From contig CM075650.1 of assembly GCA_037953625.1 (NCBI GenBank), positions 148,705,206 to 148,769,205 of the forward strand: a DNA stretch of 64,000 bases. The letters run 5' to 3'. The position numbers and the translations under genes were made by a program. This stretch comes from Crotalaria pallida (Eukaryota; Streptophyta; Magnoliopsida; Fabales; Fabaceae). The notes beneath the pieces were generated by a model. It made no database searches and was not told the DNA's origin. It worked only from the letters and a program-made list of their open reading frames with translations. Shown piece after piece: positions 10,960-23,907 of this stretch. Each line of letters opens with the position of its first letter. Position 1 is the stretch's first letter.

Positions 10960-13900
10960 ATGGCGGTTGCTGAGAATGTTGGAACCAAAATCGGTTCTTC
11001 TGAGAACAACAACAGTGTGGTATCATCTGACACCACCACTGAGGTTGAGAAATCATCAAAACCCAGAAACGGTTCAATCAACGGTGATCAGAATCAGAAC
11101 GGTGGTGTTTTCAACCACCATGATCGAGCTCAGAACACTAACTACAAGGCTCAAATGGTTCAGATGGGAAATGGGGTTCAGAATCAGCAGAATAATGGGT
11201 ATGGTGGGGTTAATGGAGGAGGAGAGAATGGGGGTGAGAGTTTCAAGAGGGATATGAGGGATTTGGAGGAGCTTTTGTCAAAGCTGAATCCCATGGCTGA
11301 GGAATTTGTGCCTCCATCGTTAACTAATAATAATCTTGGTTACTTGGCTGGACCTGGTGCTGGGTTTGGTTACCCTAACAATTTTGTACTCCCCAACAAT
11401 TATGGGAATGTCAATGGGCAAAACAACAGAAGGGTATGGGTTAATTTTGCTTTTTGATTATATTATATTCCACTTAAAGTTAACCTTTTTCTCACTTCAC
11501 GTCAAATGTAACTGCTTTCTGAATTTCTGAATTTATATTGTGTGGGGGGTTTATACTATTGTCTTGCTTGTTCTGATCGTAAGTTACTAAGGTAAAGGTT
11601 TTGACTTTTTATTTAATTCTATAATGGTGTTTCAGAGGAAGAATGGCTATAATCATGGGAAGAGAAGAGTTATTAGTAAGATTGAAATGGAGAGAAAGGA
11701 AGAGATGGTTAGGAGGACTGTTTACGTGTCTGACATTGATCAACTGGTACAAATCTTTGGGTGTATTTGTCGATTATTTCAGTTAACTTGCAATGTTTTT
11801 TCCATGTGTATTTACTTGAAGTTTTGTTGTTTTTTAATGGCTTATAGGTAACTGAAGAGCAGCTGGCAGCCCTCTTTCTTAACTGTGGCCAGGTAGGAGG
11901 TTTACTTTTTTGTTTGCGATGTGTTATATTAAGAAGGATTGTTGCCTTATCAATGGATATAATTTATGACAAGTCATTATGTTATAGTTTGATCCATGTA
12001 GCTGACTCCACGTCATGGGAATAAGGCTGGGTTGTTGTGTTTTATTACTAATAACGGTGAATGATGCTGAATTGACCCATTTTTCATGGCTATAGGTTGT
12101 TGATTGTCGTGTTTGTGGGGATCCTAATTCTATTCTCCGGTTTGCTTTTGTTGAGTTTACAGATGAGGGTAATGTTTTGGCCAAAAAATATGTTCTTCAC
12201 ATGCTTCATTCATTTGCTTCAATTGTTGACATTTCACTGTATTTACGGTGTTATGCTTGCAGAAGGTGCAAGGGCTGCTTTGAACCTGTCTGGAACCATG
12301 CTGGGATATTATCCACTGAGAGTGCTACCTTCAAAAACTGCTATTGCACCTGTTAATCCAACATTTTTGCCCAGGGTAAGGTTTCTTTCTCTGAGATACT
12401 CAGTACATGTTTTAGAAAATGATTGATCAGTGTGAGCTAATTATGTATCTCTTCTGTCTTTCTTTTCTTATGGTGCTATATTTCTCAGTCTGAAGATGAA
12501 AGGGAGATGTGCTCAAGAACAATTTACTGCACTAATATTGACAAGAAGGTAGTTTAGTTTAGGATTTGAACCTTTCTTAGAATTTTGCTCGGAGGAATTA
12601 CTAGTCCTTTTTCATGTGTTTTTTTTCCAGCAAGTTTGACTTACTATGCTAAAAGTTCCTTTCTTGTACTGCTGCAGCTTACTCAAGCAGATGTCAAACA
12701 CTTCTTTGAATCTATTTGTGGAGAGGTTTGTAGCTTTTCCTGAAACTAGGGGTTATAATATTTAGAATTGGTTGAACTTAAGTATTCATCCATATTCAGT
12801 GCTTCGATGTGTGCTATTGACCGAATTTAAGTATATTGAAAGATTTTTTCCATTATTTTGGTGCATTCATCTAGGTTCAACGCTTGAGGCTTCTTGGGGA
12901 TTACCAGCACTCAACTCGAATTGCATTTGTTGAGTTCACCGTGGTATTTACTAACTTTTCTTAACCTTCTTTTTTTTTTCCTTTTCTTTTTCATCTGAGT
13001 AACTCTGGCTTACTTGGTGATACTGCTGCCTCTGTAGTCACCCCATCTCAAAAAATTACCCATTCGGTGTTGTCCTTCTTGTTGGTACACTTATCTCAAT
13101 AATTGTGTTTCGTAGTAATTGTAATCTTTAGGCTTTTGTGGGAGTCTTTAAACCTTAGTAGCTGTTTTATTTCCTTGTTAATATATTCACACTCGCACAT
13201 ATTATAAAAAATATACTGTGAAATATGTTAACCAACATTTGCTTTTGAATTGAAGCGAAGCTTATCTGAGAACATAGTCTGTAATTTTAAATTTATTCAT
13301 ACATAGTAAAAATAGGTAATTGAGTCTATTGGGACCAAGTTTATCCCTCTGTTTCAACCTACTTAATCCTGATAATGGGATTTGTATGTCTACTTGTTTG
13401 GGAATAGTCAGCTACACATATTCGGCGATAAAAATGGCTGCACTATTTACTTTTATTTATTCATCATCCATGAAACTATAGATATGGTCCTCACAAAGTT
13501 CATTAGTTTTGCATATCTCTAAATTGATTGCTCTAAGGGGCACATCCTGGAGGAAAATATGTTGATCAGTGTAATTAGAGCAACCGGAGAGGCGGGATGG
13601 CAAAATATTGGATATGGGGAAGGTTCTAAGAGGGAATTTAATGTCTTTGATGTGATACATAAGTGTGCTTGTGGCCTACAGAAGTCCAAATGTATAAATA
13701 TGCTTGATTACTGATTTACTCATTCCCTTAGCATGTATTGTGCTCAAGTATGATGCTTCTACTAGTGATTAAGGGATGTGTATCCATTTGCTATATTTTT
13801 AAAGTGAAGGTTCGGTTTGAGCCTTGAAAGGGAAATAGGCTTACTTAGAGGTACAATTTGACTTTCAGGAATTGCATGATGTTGCCTCTCAGTTCAACCA

Positions 13901-14715
13901 TGTTGATTTGTCTTTCGTTATAGTCAGCCACGCCTAAGCTTCCTTGGTTTGAATTGGTGGTGCTATTAAGCTTTTTGGAGCTTGTTTAAAGCAAGATTTT
14001 ATTCATTTTGTTTTAAAGGGATGAACTTTAGTTTGTATGGATACTTTTCATACTAGACTTGCACAACTTAAATTGTATGCAAATTTTTTGGATCTATTGC
14101 TTGCCTAATGTGTTAGTCTCGCCCTGCTTCTTTTTTGTCTTCTTTTGCCATTATTCTAAGTTGTTTTGTTACCTCCTCCCCTATTAATTTTGTTGAGCGC
14201 AATAAAGTGCTCACACAATGAGATGTTGCTTCTACTCTATTAGCTTCATATTTTGCCTTTTTCCATGATACATGCATGGAGTTGGTTTTGTTCATCACTG
14301 TTGTGGTCCTTACAAGAAAGATTTAAATGATTAAAGTCTTGTTTCTTTGGAATTTGATCAAATCATTTGCTTTCAAAAATTATGTGTTGTGCCTATGGGC
14401 TAGATTAAGAAATAAGAATTGTCTCCAAATGTTTTTGTACTACTATTTGTTTTGTTGTGTCTCTTTTGTGATATGGTTCTGAAGATTTTTTATTTTTGCC
14501 TCATTCATGCAGGCTGAGAGTGCAATTGCAGCGCTGAGCTGCAGTGGTGTGATTTTGGGTTCACTGCCTATAAGGTGAGATGAATAGATTTCTCTTCTGA
14601 TTTCATCTACCCCAAAAAACTTTAGGATGTTGAACCACTCTTATGGTTGTTATGCAGGGTTAGTCCATCAAAGACACCGGTCCGTTCTCGCTTCCCCCGC
14701 AATTCTATGCACTGA
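10960..14715 (+). CDS. CTC-interacting-domain (CID) RNA-binding protein, PAM2 plus two RRMs, copy A
   Basis: Ten coding exons join in frame to a 370-residue protein: 10960-11433, 11636-11746, 11848-11892, 12096-12168, 12263-12375, 12489-12548, 12678-12725, 12875-12943, 14513-14574, 14658-14715. All introns are GT-AG. The ATG at 10960 opens MAVAENVGTK. Residues 107-121 are a PAM2 motif (SKLNPMAEEFVPPSL), which binds the MLLE domain of poly(A)-binding protein. A basic stretch with GKRRV follows, then RRM1 (RNP2 VYVSDI, RNP1 RFAFVEFT) and RRM2 (RNP2 IYCTNI, RNP1 RIAFVEFT). This PAM2-basic-RRM-RRM order matches the Arabidopsis CID8-CID13 group, proposed to act in cytoplasmic mRNA metabolism. The N-terminus is Asn/Gly-rich and probably disordered. 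No disruption is visible; the last two exons lie behind a 1.57-kb intron. I cannot decide which CID number is the orthologue. Confidence 0.93.
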
Positions 14716-15556
14716 ACCATCCTTGCATGTGTCTGGGGTTAATTGCTGCTCAAAGATATATTTACATATATACATACATAGAAATGGATACAAGGTACCT
14801 GTGGCATTTTGTTGATACTTTTGTCACTTTTGTCCCCCCGACTCCTGCAGTATGGTATCTTTGTTTCTCCTTGAGGTTACCGGTCATTTGTTTAGCTTGT
14901 AGAGTTGGATGGAACTTCGAGGATCTTGATGACTTAAATTATGATGCACAATGTGATGTGTTGATCTTGAAACGAGAAATTTATGGTTGGATGTTTCCGT
15001 CATCTGGAATTTATTTTAAGAAACATGTTACAAAGCCGTTGTTTGTCACAAGCTGTTTGTTTATTTAGCTGTCTGCTATTATATATGGTTATTTCTTTTG
15101 ATCTTCCTCTTGTGCCATATGAAGTAGTAGCTGATTCTCTGTTGTTTTTGGCATAGTTTAATGTTATTTGGTGTCAAACTTGGAATGTCTGTCACCATTA
15201 GATGACCGATTTTTGTTTCCCGTTTCCCGTCGCTTTGTCCGTTAACGTTATTAGGTCACAATGGCCCGGCCTCCTACTCCTGCACAGGATAATTTCCGGT
15301 ATCAGTTCATCTCTGATTGGTCAAAAGTTATTAAGTTATCGAGTATTTGAGTCGAGTACTTTTAAAATTTAATTTCTTGACCAATCAGAGGGATTTTCCA
15401 TCTACTGAATGTCATTTTCAATGGCTGCTTAGAGAAGTTGTGGAAATCTGGTGTCCTAGAAGTGGGGTGACCAAGTTGATAACATTTTAATTGTGGTAGT
15501 TAATCAATAGATATCTACAATTATTAAGAATGCAATTCACGTGGTCCATTTGACCT

Positions 15557-15591
<35 letters not shown>

Positions 15592-15865
15592 CCAAAGTAA
15601 TTTTTTACCCTATTAACAAGATATATGTCTAATTCCTTTGGAGGTTGTGACTTTGGTTTAGTCTCGTATAGTTAAAGAATTTCTGGGCATTGCATGATTG
15701 TCACCAAACCATCATTCATAACTACCACTTGTTGTAATGTTATCTTTCTGCCGGGTTCCTCATCATTAGCCAGCATAGGCTGCTCGTGGTTTGTTTCACC
15801 AGCTTGTTTTGCGTACTAACCATTTGTCTGTCTGGTGTTTGCTGCCACATGACACTAGTATAAAC
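14716..15865. other. 3' untranslated region and flank of CID copy A
   Basis: This stretch is closely conserved with copy B (46705-47780), including the short reading frame at 14727-15068. That frame is most likely 3'-UTR sequence and has no domain I know. An (AT)n run lies at about 15560-15588, also present in B. No other gene is visible. Confidence 0.6.
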
Positions 15866-17130
15866 TCCCTCCGTTCTTTATTATCTTTCGTTTTTTGAGA
15901 GATTTTTTGTTTCTTTTTATATGTCGTATTGAGGATTTCAAGAGTGTAATAAATGTTATTTTCAACGTTTGCCCTTATTTAATATGTCTTGGTTTATGTA
16001 AGTAATGGAGAAAAATTAATGATTATAGAAAGAGAAAGAGTATAGTGGGAAAAGACATAATTAATGTATTGGAAATCTGAGTAATGATTAGATTTCTTAA
16101 GAATGTATTTTGTTTGAAATATGACAGATAAATACTTCATCTGGCTCGAATTATAAGCAAAACTAACTATTTTACGCTTATTAAGGAGATTAGTTGATTG
16201 TATTTAATTTTCTTAAATTATAAAAGAATAGAGGTATTTTAGGAAAGTTGCATTGAGAATGAAACAAAAATTAAATAAGATAACAATTTTTTAGGGATGT
16301 TTTAGGAAAGTGGCATTGGGAATGAAATAAAATTTAATAAAATTGGTTAGTTTTGCTTATATTTTAAACCAAGAGAGACACCCTCTCCGATCCTATTTAT
16401 AAACCCTTTTGGGATTTTTATTTTGGTCCTATTTGTAAGATCTCTTTTCAATTTTCAATAGTATTTAATTATCTCTTTCCACTAATACTACTATAAAATT
16501 AACACTTTTTAGAGTTCCAATAATAATTATAGAGGTAATTTTGAAAAAATATACTCCCTCCGTTTCATATTATAAGCAAAATTAACCATATTTGCGCTTA
16601 TTAAGGAGGTTAGTTGATTGTATTTAATTTTCAAAAATTTATAAAAGAATAGAGGTATTTTAGGAAAGTTGCATTGAGAATGAAATAAAAATTGAATAAG
16701 ATAACAATTTTCTAGAAATGTTTTAGGAAAATGACATTGAGAATGAAATAAAATTTAAAAAAGTTAGTTAGTTTTGCTTATATTTTAAAGAGTAATGATA
16801 CTTGTTACGAAGTGGTGATTCGTAGGTTGTACGAAGTGTAATTCTTTTTTCCCAATGTCCCATGTTGTCTGCTCCCACCCCATGATTTCCGCCGCATCTA
16901 TTTTTCTATTGGCCAAAACTGAATTCGTTTTCAATTCGTGCGGTAATCCTTCGTTAGATATAGCATCACTCTATTTTAAACAAGAGAATGATTTTTTTTT
17001 TTTGCTTATATTTCAAAAGGGAAGGAGTATCAAATTTTCACATTTTCACTATTACTAACAAATTTATCCACTCTCTTTGGTAAGAGTGAAAAACCCTAAA
17101 AAGATTTTATAAATAAGATCGGAGGGAGTA
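15866..17130. mobile_element. Cluster of nested Stowaway-type MITEs
   Basis: Several Tc1/mariner-type MITE termini sit next to or inside each other. CTCCCTCCGTTC begins near 15869; a second unit spans about 16131-16382; a third runs from ACCCTCTCCGATCC (about 16379) to GATCGGAGGGAGTA (17130). The third is split by a fourth (about 16551-17029, from TACTCCCTCCGTTTC to GGGAAGGAGTA). The inner unit itself holds an extra ~190-bp insert beginning near 16794 (AGTAATGATACTTGTTACG) whose far end (about 16990) looks like a weak inverted copy. Copy B has only one such unit (about 47785-48030), so most of the cluster arose in A after the duplication or was lost in B. Confidence 0.7.
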
Positions 17131-18405
17131 TGTTTTTTATTCCTTATATTTCAAGCGGGAGAGAGTAGAAACGAGGGAGTAATTTTTTATAATAAAAAAT
17201 CCCTTTTATTTTAATTTCCTATCCCTGTATTGTCACATGATAGTCTCTTGTCCTCTTTGGCCAGGGAGAAAGGTATCAAATTTTAATATGGAAAATTTTA
17301 ACAAATCTTTAGGATACTTGTTAAAGAGTCATAAGGGACAAAATACTCTTGAAAAGTGTAGAAAACTCCTGAAAAGTGTACTTATGTTGATTTTGTTCAC
17401 TTGCTTAATGAGATCATGGTTGAGTAATGAATGTTCTCTTTTGAAATTGGAGCACGAGCTCAATTACTTGCATCTCTTTTTTTCTTATGATATAATCTTT
17501 TTTTTTCCTCTTGTTTATTGGTTCCGGTACTTCCACTTTCTTAGCTGAGTTTTGCTTTTAAAAAATCAAAAAGATTTTACTTTACTGTCAAACCTTACAT
17601 GGTCAAATCAATCTCGTAGTTATAAAGAGCAAGCGAGATCATTTTCCCCTCTCCCTTTTCCTTGGGGGCCCTATGGTAGACCCCTTCAAACCTAATGTCT
17701 TCTAACATCTGATATTCAAATCCGTGGCTTATATTCATTCATTCACACATCATATGCCCATATAGACGATGCCAATCTATTTGTGGATTACAGGCAACTA
17801 TAGTAAATTCGTGAAAATCAGACAAGAATCACGTATATGAATGACTTTCTAACTAATCGTTTAAAGTTAATGATAGAAAATCAGCATCAATTGTTACACA
17901 AAAAAAAAAATCAACATCAATTATAATTCTAAAAGAAAATATCACAACTTGCCAATCAAAATGTTGGGGTATTTAGACACGTTTTATTATCATTTTGCTT
18001 TCGGTTTATCTTTGGATAAAATAACAAATATGTATAAATTGAATAGTAATTTACGGTCTAGATTACGAACAAATAGAAGGCTCGTTTCATACCTTTATTT
18101 GTTGATGAATGATGACTTGTTTGTGGGTCGATCAACGTTAAGCTATATCAATCTAAATTATATAAGGTTTTTCTTAACCTTCGTCTTAAGCATTTGTAAT
18201 TAGATAAGTTTTCTTGAAAAAAATAAAGATATAAAATTTCAATTCATCTCTCATTTTTAGATTCTTATCACCAGTCCTTAGGGCTGAGATTAAGCAAACC
18301 CATTGTAGAATATCATAAATAATTGAAATCGTTACTTAAAAAAATTTATTATACCTCAATTAATAAATCTATATCAGAATATGATGCATAACAATATAAA
18401 TTTTA
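17131..18405. other. Intergenic DNA between CID copy A and the truncated MULE
   Basis: No gene. It aligns with 48240-49738 in copy B. The TAG at 17801-17803 is the empty site of the 296-bp MITE found in copy B at 48882-49177. Confidence 0.6.
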
Positions 18406-20520
18406 GGCTAAATTATGTACTTGGTTGTTGAAATTTCGAGCGATTTTGGTTCTTAAAAGTTTATTTGGTCGAGACCGATCCCTAATATTTAATTTTTTTT
18501 GGAAAAGGTCTAGTCTGTCAATTAAGTGCCACTTGGTTAAAGTTCGGACACATCAAACTGCCAAGTGGCTCTACATCAGGCCATAACATGTATTAATGAA
18601 GCACACGAGTGTTTAAAGTGGGAATTTTTCCGGTTTATATCCCTTAAACGTGAGACGTTTCGTTTACTCCTTTAATCACCGTAACTATTCGTTTCTCTTC
18701 AAGCACTCACTTTCTTCTCTCAGCATCTCTCTGTTCTGAAAGTCTTTGTCCTCTTAAAATCTTAACCCTTCAATTTCTGGAAAAAACGAAACTCGAAGGC
18801 AAATAAACGAGCCTCGATTCGAAGACGGCGGTGTGTGGTGAATGATTTGTTTTAAAGATTCGGGCGAAGTTTTAAAGCTCTTAAGTGTTTGGTATGTTCA
18901 TTTCTTTTGAATCCCATTTTTTCGTATTTTGCATTTCTAGTTATGGAGGGGGGGTTGACTATTTATAATGTTTTTGAATTTGAGTTAGAAAAGTTTGATG
19001 GGGGCCACATAGGGTTTAGTTGTGAGAGCATTGTCGGGTTGTTTGTCTTTGTCTCTTGTTTGTTAAGCCTTTTTTAAATGCTTTTGGAGTTTGTGTTAAT
19101 GTTGATTGTTGGCATTCATGCATTTCCTTTTGAGTACCAGTTTGTTAGTTAGGGTTTTGAATAGGGATTAAATTATTGTTTATTGTCTTTCCTTATATTA
19201 ATTAACATTATAAATTCTCTATTAAGGTAGTTGTTTGATACCTATGACATGTGGGGTGACCTATAGTAATATTTTTAGTTATTTATTGACATTGTAGTTA
19301 TGGTAATGGGCGGGGCTACTAACCCTAATTCTACATTACATGTTATCAAGGGATGAGTTTCATGGTTGTGGTGCACCATGGGGGAACTTTTTCTAAAGAT
19401 GACAAGATTTCTTATAATGGAGGTGAGGTGCATGCTGTTTATTATGGAATCAACGATGATAGGTGGTTGTACTTTGAGGCATTGTTTTTCCTGAAGGTAT
19501 TAAGGTATATGGAAAGTGGCAAGCTTTGGTGGAAACCCTAACGAGGGATCATGGAAAAGTTGAGCCAACTGCCATGGGACTTACAGGCAATAAAGCTTGC
19601 CAACTATGCAATCCATATTAGTGTTGAGGTGGATATATATGTGGAGCATGATGTTGTGTTAGTGCCATCAATCGTGGAGATGATAGAGCATGTTGCTGGT
19701 GCTGCTGAGACTGATGGAGATGACAGAGAAGTTGAAAACATAAGTAGTGATGATGACATTGTCAAGTCAGTTCACTTTGGTGAAAGTGAAGAGTAAAGAG
19801 AGTTTGATATTATAAAGCTTGTACAAGATGAAGTTGAACTACCTTTACATGATGAAGTAGGAGATGTAGCACAACCTGTACAAGAGGAAGTTGCAGCAAC
19901 TACTGACATAGCACCGGTTTTATAAGGTAGGCCTGGAAAGTTGAAGATAAGAAGATCCAAACCAAAGAAGGGTGTTGCTCCCACAAAATGCAATGTGAGA
20001 CTTAGAAAAAGGGCAAATAAGAGTAGTGAGGGGACTGAATGAACATGGGGAATTCAAACAACTCAGGGAACTCAAAGGCTTGGTATGGGAGAAATTGGTG
20101 GTGAACAAGATGTCCATAATGAAGATCATGTTGTTGACAATACTCATGTACTTGAAGAAGAATACATCACTGATGAATTGAATAGTGGAGCGGAAGATGA
20201 CTCTGACTTTGATGTGATTAGAAGATCGAGATATCCGGTCTTTATGAGACAAAATTTACACAAAGATTTCAAGTTTGTGGTTGGCATGGAGTTTCATTCC
20301 ATCCAAGAGTTTAAAGATGCTATCAGGGAGTATTCTGAATTGAATGATAGATTATTAAGTTTATGAAAAATGATAGACAAAGAGCAAGGGTGGTTTGCAC
20401 GTTTGAATGTGGATTTGAGGCATTTGTGAGTCAAGTTGGGGTTAACCGTACATTCAGACTGAAGTCCATACATGATAAGTTCGAACTCCATTTTCAAGAT
20501 TTATGTTCTAACTCGAAATT
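18406..20520 (+). mobile_element. MuDR-like element, truncated left portion, copy A
   Basis: It starts GGCTAAATTATG, the same terminus and the same flank (AATATAAATTTTA) as the complete element at 49739-55117 in copy B, so the insertion predates the segmental duplication. Here the left inverted repeat is longer than in B, which has lost about 230 bp (A 18500-18730 has no counterpart in B). The element breaks off at 20480-20520, within the DNA-binding part of the transposase, and the right half is gone. Confidence 0.82.
19353..20480 (+). pseudogene. mudrA-type transposase N-terminus, copy A relic
   Basis: The frame opens at ATG 19353 (MSFMVVVHHGG) with the small N-terminal domain common in plant MULE transposases (GGEVHAVYYGINDDRW, LWWKP). 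It continues brokenly through an acidic stretch (19551-19796) to the MuDR DNA-binding-like part at 20085-20470 (FKFVVGMEFHSIQEFKDAI, then VVCTFECGFEAFV). Stops at 19539-19541 and 19794-19796 and a frame change near 20360 break it. The DDE catalytic domain and SWIM finger are absent because the element is truncated. Confidence 0.72.
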
Positions 20521-22297
20521 TAGTGATTTGTATAAAGAGTTTTACTTATTTATTCATCTATGCATAGGATAAATAACCATAAAGGGTAAATATGTATTAA
20601 AGAAATCAATATTCATTTTTATTCTTTATCTATATATTTTCTCATAAAAATTTACCTCTTAAAATTGCTTTATTTTTATACATGTTTTATATTTTTAGAA
20701 AAGTTATTGCAATAAATAAATGAACTTTTAACTATTAATTAGAGATACTCTTGAAAAAAAGGGGCGAGGGGGATACACTAATAAGGTTATATTAATGACC
20801 TAGTTTTTAGATCATGCAACATGTTGTTTATTTTAAATAATAGAATATATATTTATTTTAAGTATTTATACATGCGATATATTTGATACATTGATTACCG
20901 ATCGTTTTGTTAAAAAAAATAAAGGGTCTTTCTATCCTATACATCTGGTGCCCGTGCATAGGTTAATCAAACCTTAAAAAAAATGTTTTTTGGAAATTGG
21001 TGCACTTAAATGAGTTTAAAAATAATTATTTAGTTTTCCAATACAATTTTACCATTTGTATTCTCTTATCCTATGCATGTATGCATGGGGTGCATGGAAT
21101 AGAAAAACCAAAAAATAAAACGCGATTGAGAATTAAAATTTGTGCAAGTACGAAGATAAACAATAAAGCAATGGATATGATAATGAACTTAGTGATAAGA
21201 ACAAGCTTAATTTTTTATTTTTTTTTTGTGGATAGAGAAATTGATTTTGGAAAATAAATACAAAATTTGATATAAACACAAAACCATAACCTATAATCTA
21301 CTAAACTTATATAAAAAATCTCTTTTCGAGGCACCACCCTTTGTCCGTTTAAGGAATACTTGCACTAGAGCGTTTGGGTGTAAATAACATTATCTCTAAT
21401 CAATGTGAAATCACTATCCTTAATTATCGAAAATTAAATAAATAATTCAAATTTATTTAATCTTACCTGTGAAATCATTATCCTTAACTTTAAAATTTAT
21501 TTAATCTTATCTGTGAAATCATTACCCTTAATTTGTTTTCCAAATCATTATATATAGTACGCAATATGCATTGGATGACTCCTTAACTATATTTTAGCAT
21601 TTATGTGAATTGACTCACAAACTTATGGATATTCAGATAAACAGCAATCTCACAATTATATTCGCCTTCAATTTTTTTTTATTTTTTCATCATTAAATTT
21701 TTCTAATTCTAATAATTCTCGCTCATTTTAATGTATATTATTTGATTCTTAAGTTTCTCTGTAATTACTTACTTTAATTCAGCAATTTGTGTGTACCATT
21801 GATCAAAATGTGATTTGTTCAAAATTTTGATCTAGGTGTAACCAATTGTGTTGTAAGGGAGTGGAGAAAGACAAGTGGAGGAGTTCATCCTGACAAAGTA
21901 AATAATTTGTTTTTTAGTGATTGATTCTTCAATTGCGGGTGATAATAGAGTACATCAAAATCTAATGTTTCATTATTGTTTCAAGGTGGCTATCATAAAC
22001 TACCAAGAAAGATGGTTATTTATTGTTATCTGCACCAATGGTCTCTTTAATCACGCAAACAGTGGAAGATTGCGTATGATAGTGGCCGATATACACAGCT
22101 CTACCGTTTCATCTTCTTGAGAGATTCAAATTTTAATTTAGGAAGACTTTATTTATGACCATTGTGGCAATATAATAATATGATTTTATTTTTCTTCTAT
22201 AATATATTTTGTTTATTTTAATAGATAAAAGTCATCCTATATAAAAATAGGATTTGATTTTATGCTTGATGTAAATATATTTTTGTTTTTTGTTTTT
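20521..22297. other. AT-rich spacer between duplication copy A and the nested MULEs
   Basis: No gene recognised. At about 21403-21535 there are three imperfect tandem copies of a 45-64-bp unit beginning TGTGAAATCA. The last ~130 bp (22170-22297) form the first of two local repeats; the second copy lies at about 23965-24105 and acts as an empty-site reference for the insertion that follows. Confidence 0.6.
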
Positions 22298-22312
22298 GGC
22301 TTATTTAAGTTT

Positions 22313-22840
22313 GACTTATTTAAGTTTTTAGTCCCTGAACTTAGGTGTTCTTTTGGAATTGGTCTTTAAAGTTTTTTTCGATGCTTTGAGTCTCTAAACT
22401 TTGTTCAGATTTTGGAAATTATTCTTTCATCATTTAAATGGTGATATGACCGAGTATATACCATGTCACATTCGTCATATCGATAAATAACGTGCTAGAT
22501 GATGCCGCACGAATTTTTTAAATTAAAAAAATTCAAATTTATTAATAATAATTAAAAATTGTATTTTTTTTAAAGAAAATTGAATCTTTAAATAAATTTT
22601 AAAAGAAATTATTTTTTTTAATATAAAAAATCATGTAGTCTCCCGTGGCTTTACATAGCATGTCACTCATCGATATCCTGAAAGTGATGTGTCATGATAT
22701 CGGCTATAGCATCACTTAAGTGACGAAAGGACCATTTCCAAAAATTAAACAAAGTTTAGGGACCCAAAGCATCGAAAAAAAGTTTAAGGACCAATTTCAA
22801 AATAGTACCTAAGTTTAGGGACTAAAATGTTAAATAAGCC
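22313..22840. mobile_element. Inner Mutator-like MITE nested in the outer one
   Basis: It starts GACTTATTTAAGTTTTTAGT and ends in the inverted form ACTAAAATGTTAAATAAGCC. The perfect 9-bp target duplication TTTAAGTTT lies at 22304-22312 and 22841-22849, inside the left inverted repeat of the outer element. Internal arms pair further (CCTGAACTTAGGT with ACCTAAGTTTAGGG; CAAAGTTTAGG with CTAAACTTTG). No coding capacity. Confidence 0.85.
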
Positions 22841-23283
22841 TTTAAGTTTTTGGTTCCCGAAAATTGACCGTGTTTTGATTTTAGTCCCTATGTTTTTATT
22901 TGACTGGTCCTTATCCTTAAAAGTTTAAAAAAATTTGGTTTTGATCATTGCCGTTAGATTTTACCATTAACGCTAACGTGACAAACAGAATATTAAAAAA
23001 TTATAATAAAATAATAATAAAAAATTAAAAAAAAAAGTCCCAGAACCCACCCTCTTCCTCTCTCCTCCGGTGAAACCCAACCCCCCCTCCTCTCTCCTCC
23101 ATGAAACCACCACCACCACCACCGCACACCTCCCCTCTTCCTCTCTCCTCCGTCCCTTCTCTCTCTCCTCTCTCTTCCTTTGCGACTCGTCCCTTCCCCT
23201 TTGCAGTCACCCTTCATTTTTCTTCTTTCTTCTTCGTTGGTCCTTTGCTTGTCTCTCTCTCTCTCGTTCCTTTCTCCATCTTC

Positions 23284-23407
<124 letters not shown>

Positions 23408-23907
23408 TCTCCATGTAGCCACCTCCTCCTCCTTCGATTGGTCCCTTCTTTCACGAGCTCTCCCTCCAATAGTTCCCAATCCTACATCGCCACCCGACGC
23501 CGCCATCACCACAAACCGCCCAACTAGCGCCGACAAAAGGTCAGGAGCAGCTTGAGCCACCGCCAACGACAGGGACGAGTCGCGAAGGAAGAGAGAGAAG
23601 GAACGGAGGAGAGAGGAAAAGGGGAGGTGTGGGGTGGTGGTGGTGGTTTCATGGAGGAGAGAGGAAGGGGGTTGGGTTTCATCGGAGGAGAGAGGAAGAG
23701 GATGGGTTCTGGACTTGTATTTTAATAAATTTATTATTATTATTTTTAAATATTTTGTTTGTCACGTGAGCGTTAACGGTAAATCTAACGGCAGAGACCA
23801 AAACCAAATTTTTTTGAACTTTTAAGGATTAGGATCTGTCAAATAAAAAGATAGGGACTAAAACCAAATCACGGTCAACTTTCGGGGACCAAAAACTTAA
23901 ATAAGTC

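Larger units (their letters stand above)
3030..20520. repeat. Segmental duplication, copy A
   Basis: This stretch is colinear with 25322-51600 in direct orientation. Shared landmarks in order: the repeat block starting with ATAATAGTAATATGAAAAA, the Harbinger-like terminus GTCTGTTTGGC, the LINE relics, the CID gene with all ten exons, the 3' flank and the left part of a MuDR-like element. Similarity starts near 3030 (25322 in copy B) and fades at 20480-20520, after the shared stretch CTAACTCGAAAT. Copy A is shorter because copy B carries more insertions. The copies are diverged in introns and intergenic DNA but almost identical in CID exons. Confidence 0.9.

Noticed and set aside
14727..15068. 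113-codon frame after CID copy A (and its twin at 46716-47057)
   Set aside because: It lies directly behind the CID stop in what should be the 3' UTR, has no recognisable domain, and its similarity between copies is explained by the duplication.
20940..20965. Helitron 3' end at CCCGTGCATAGG
   Set aside because: No complete hairpin and no CTRR terminus follows.
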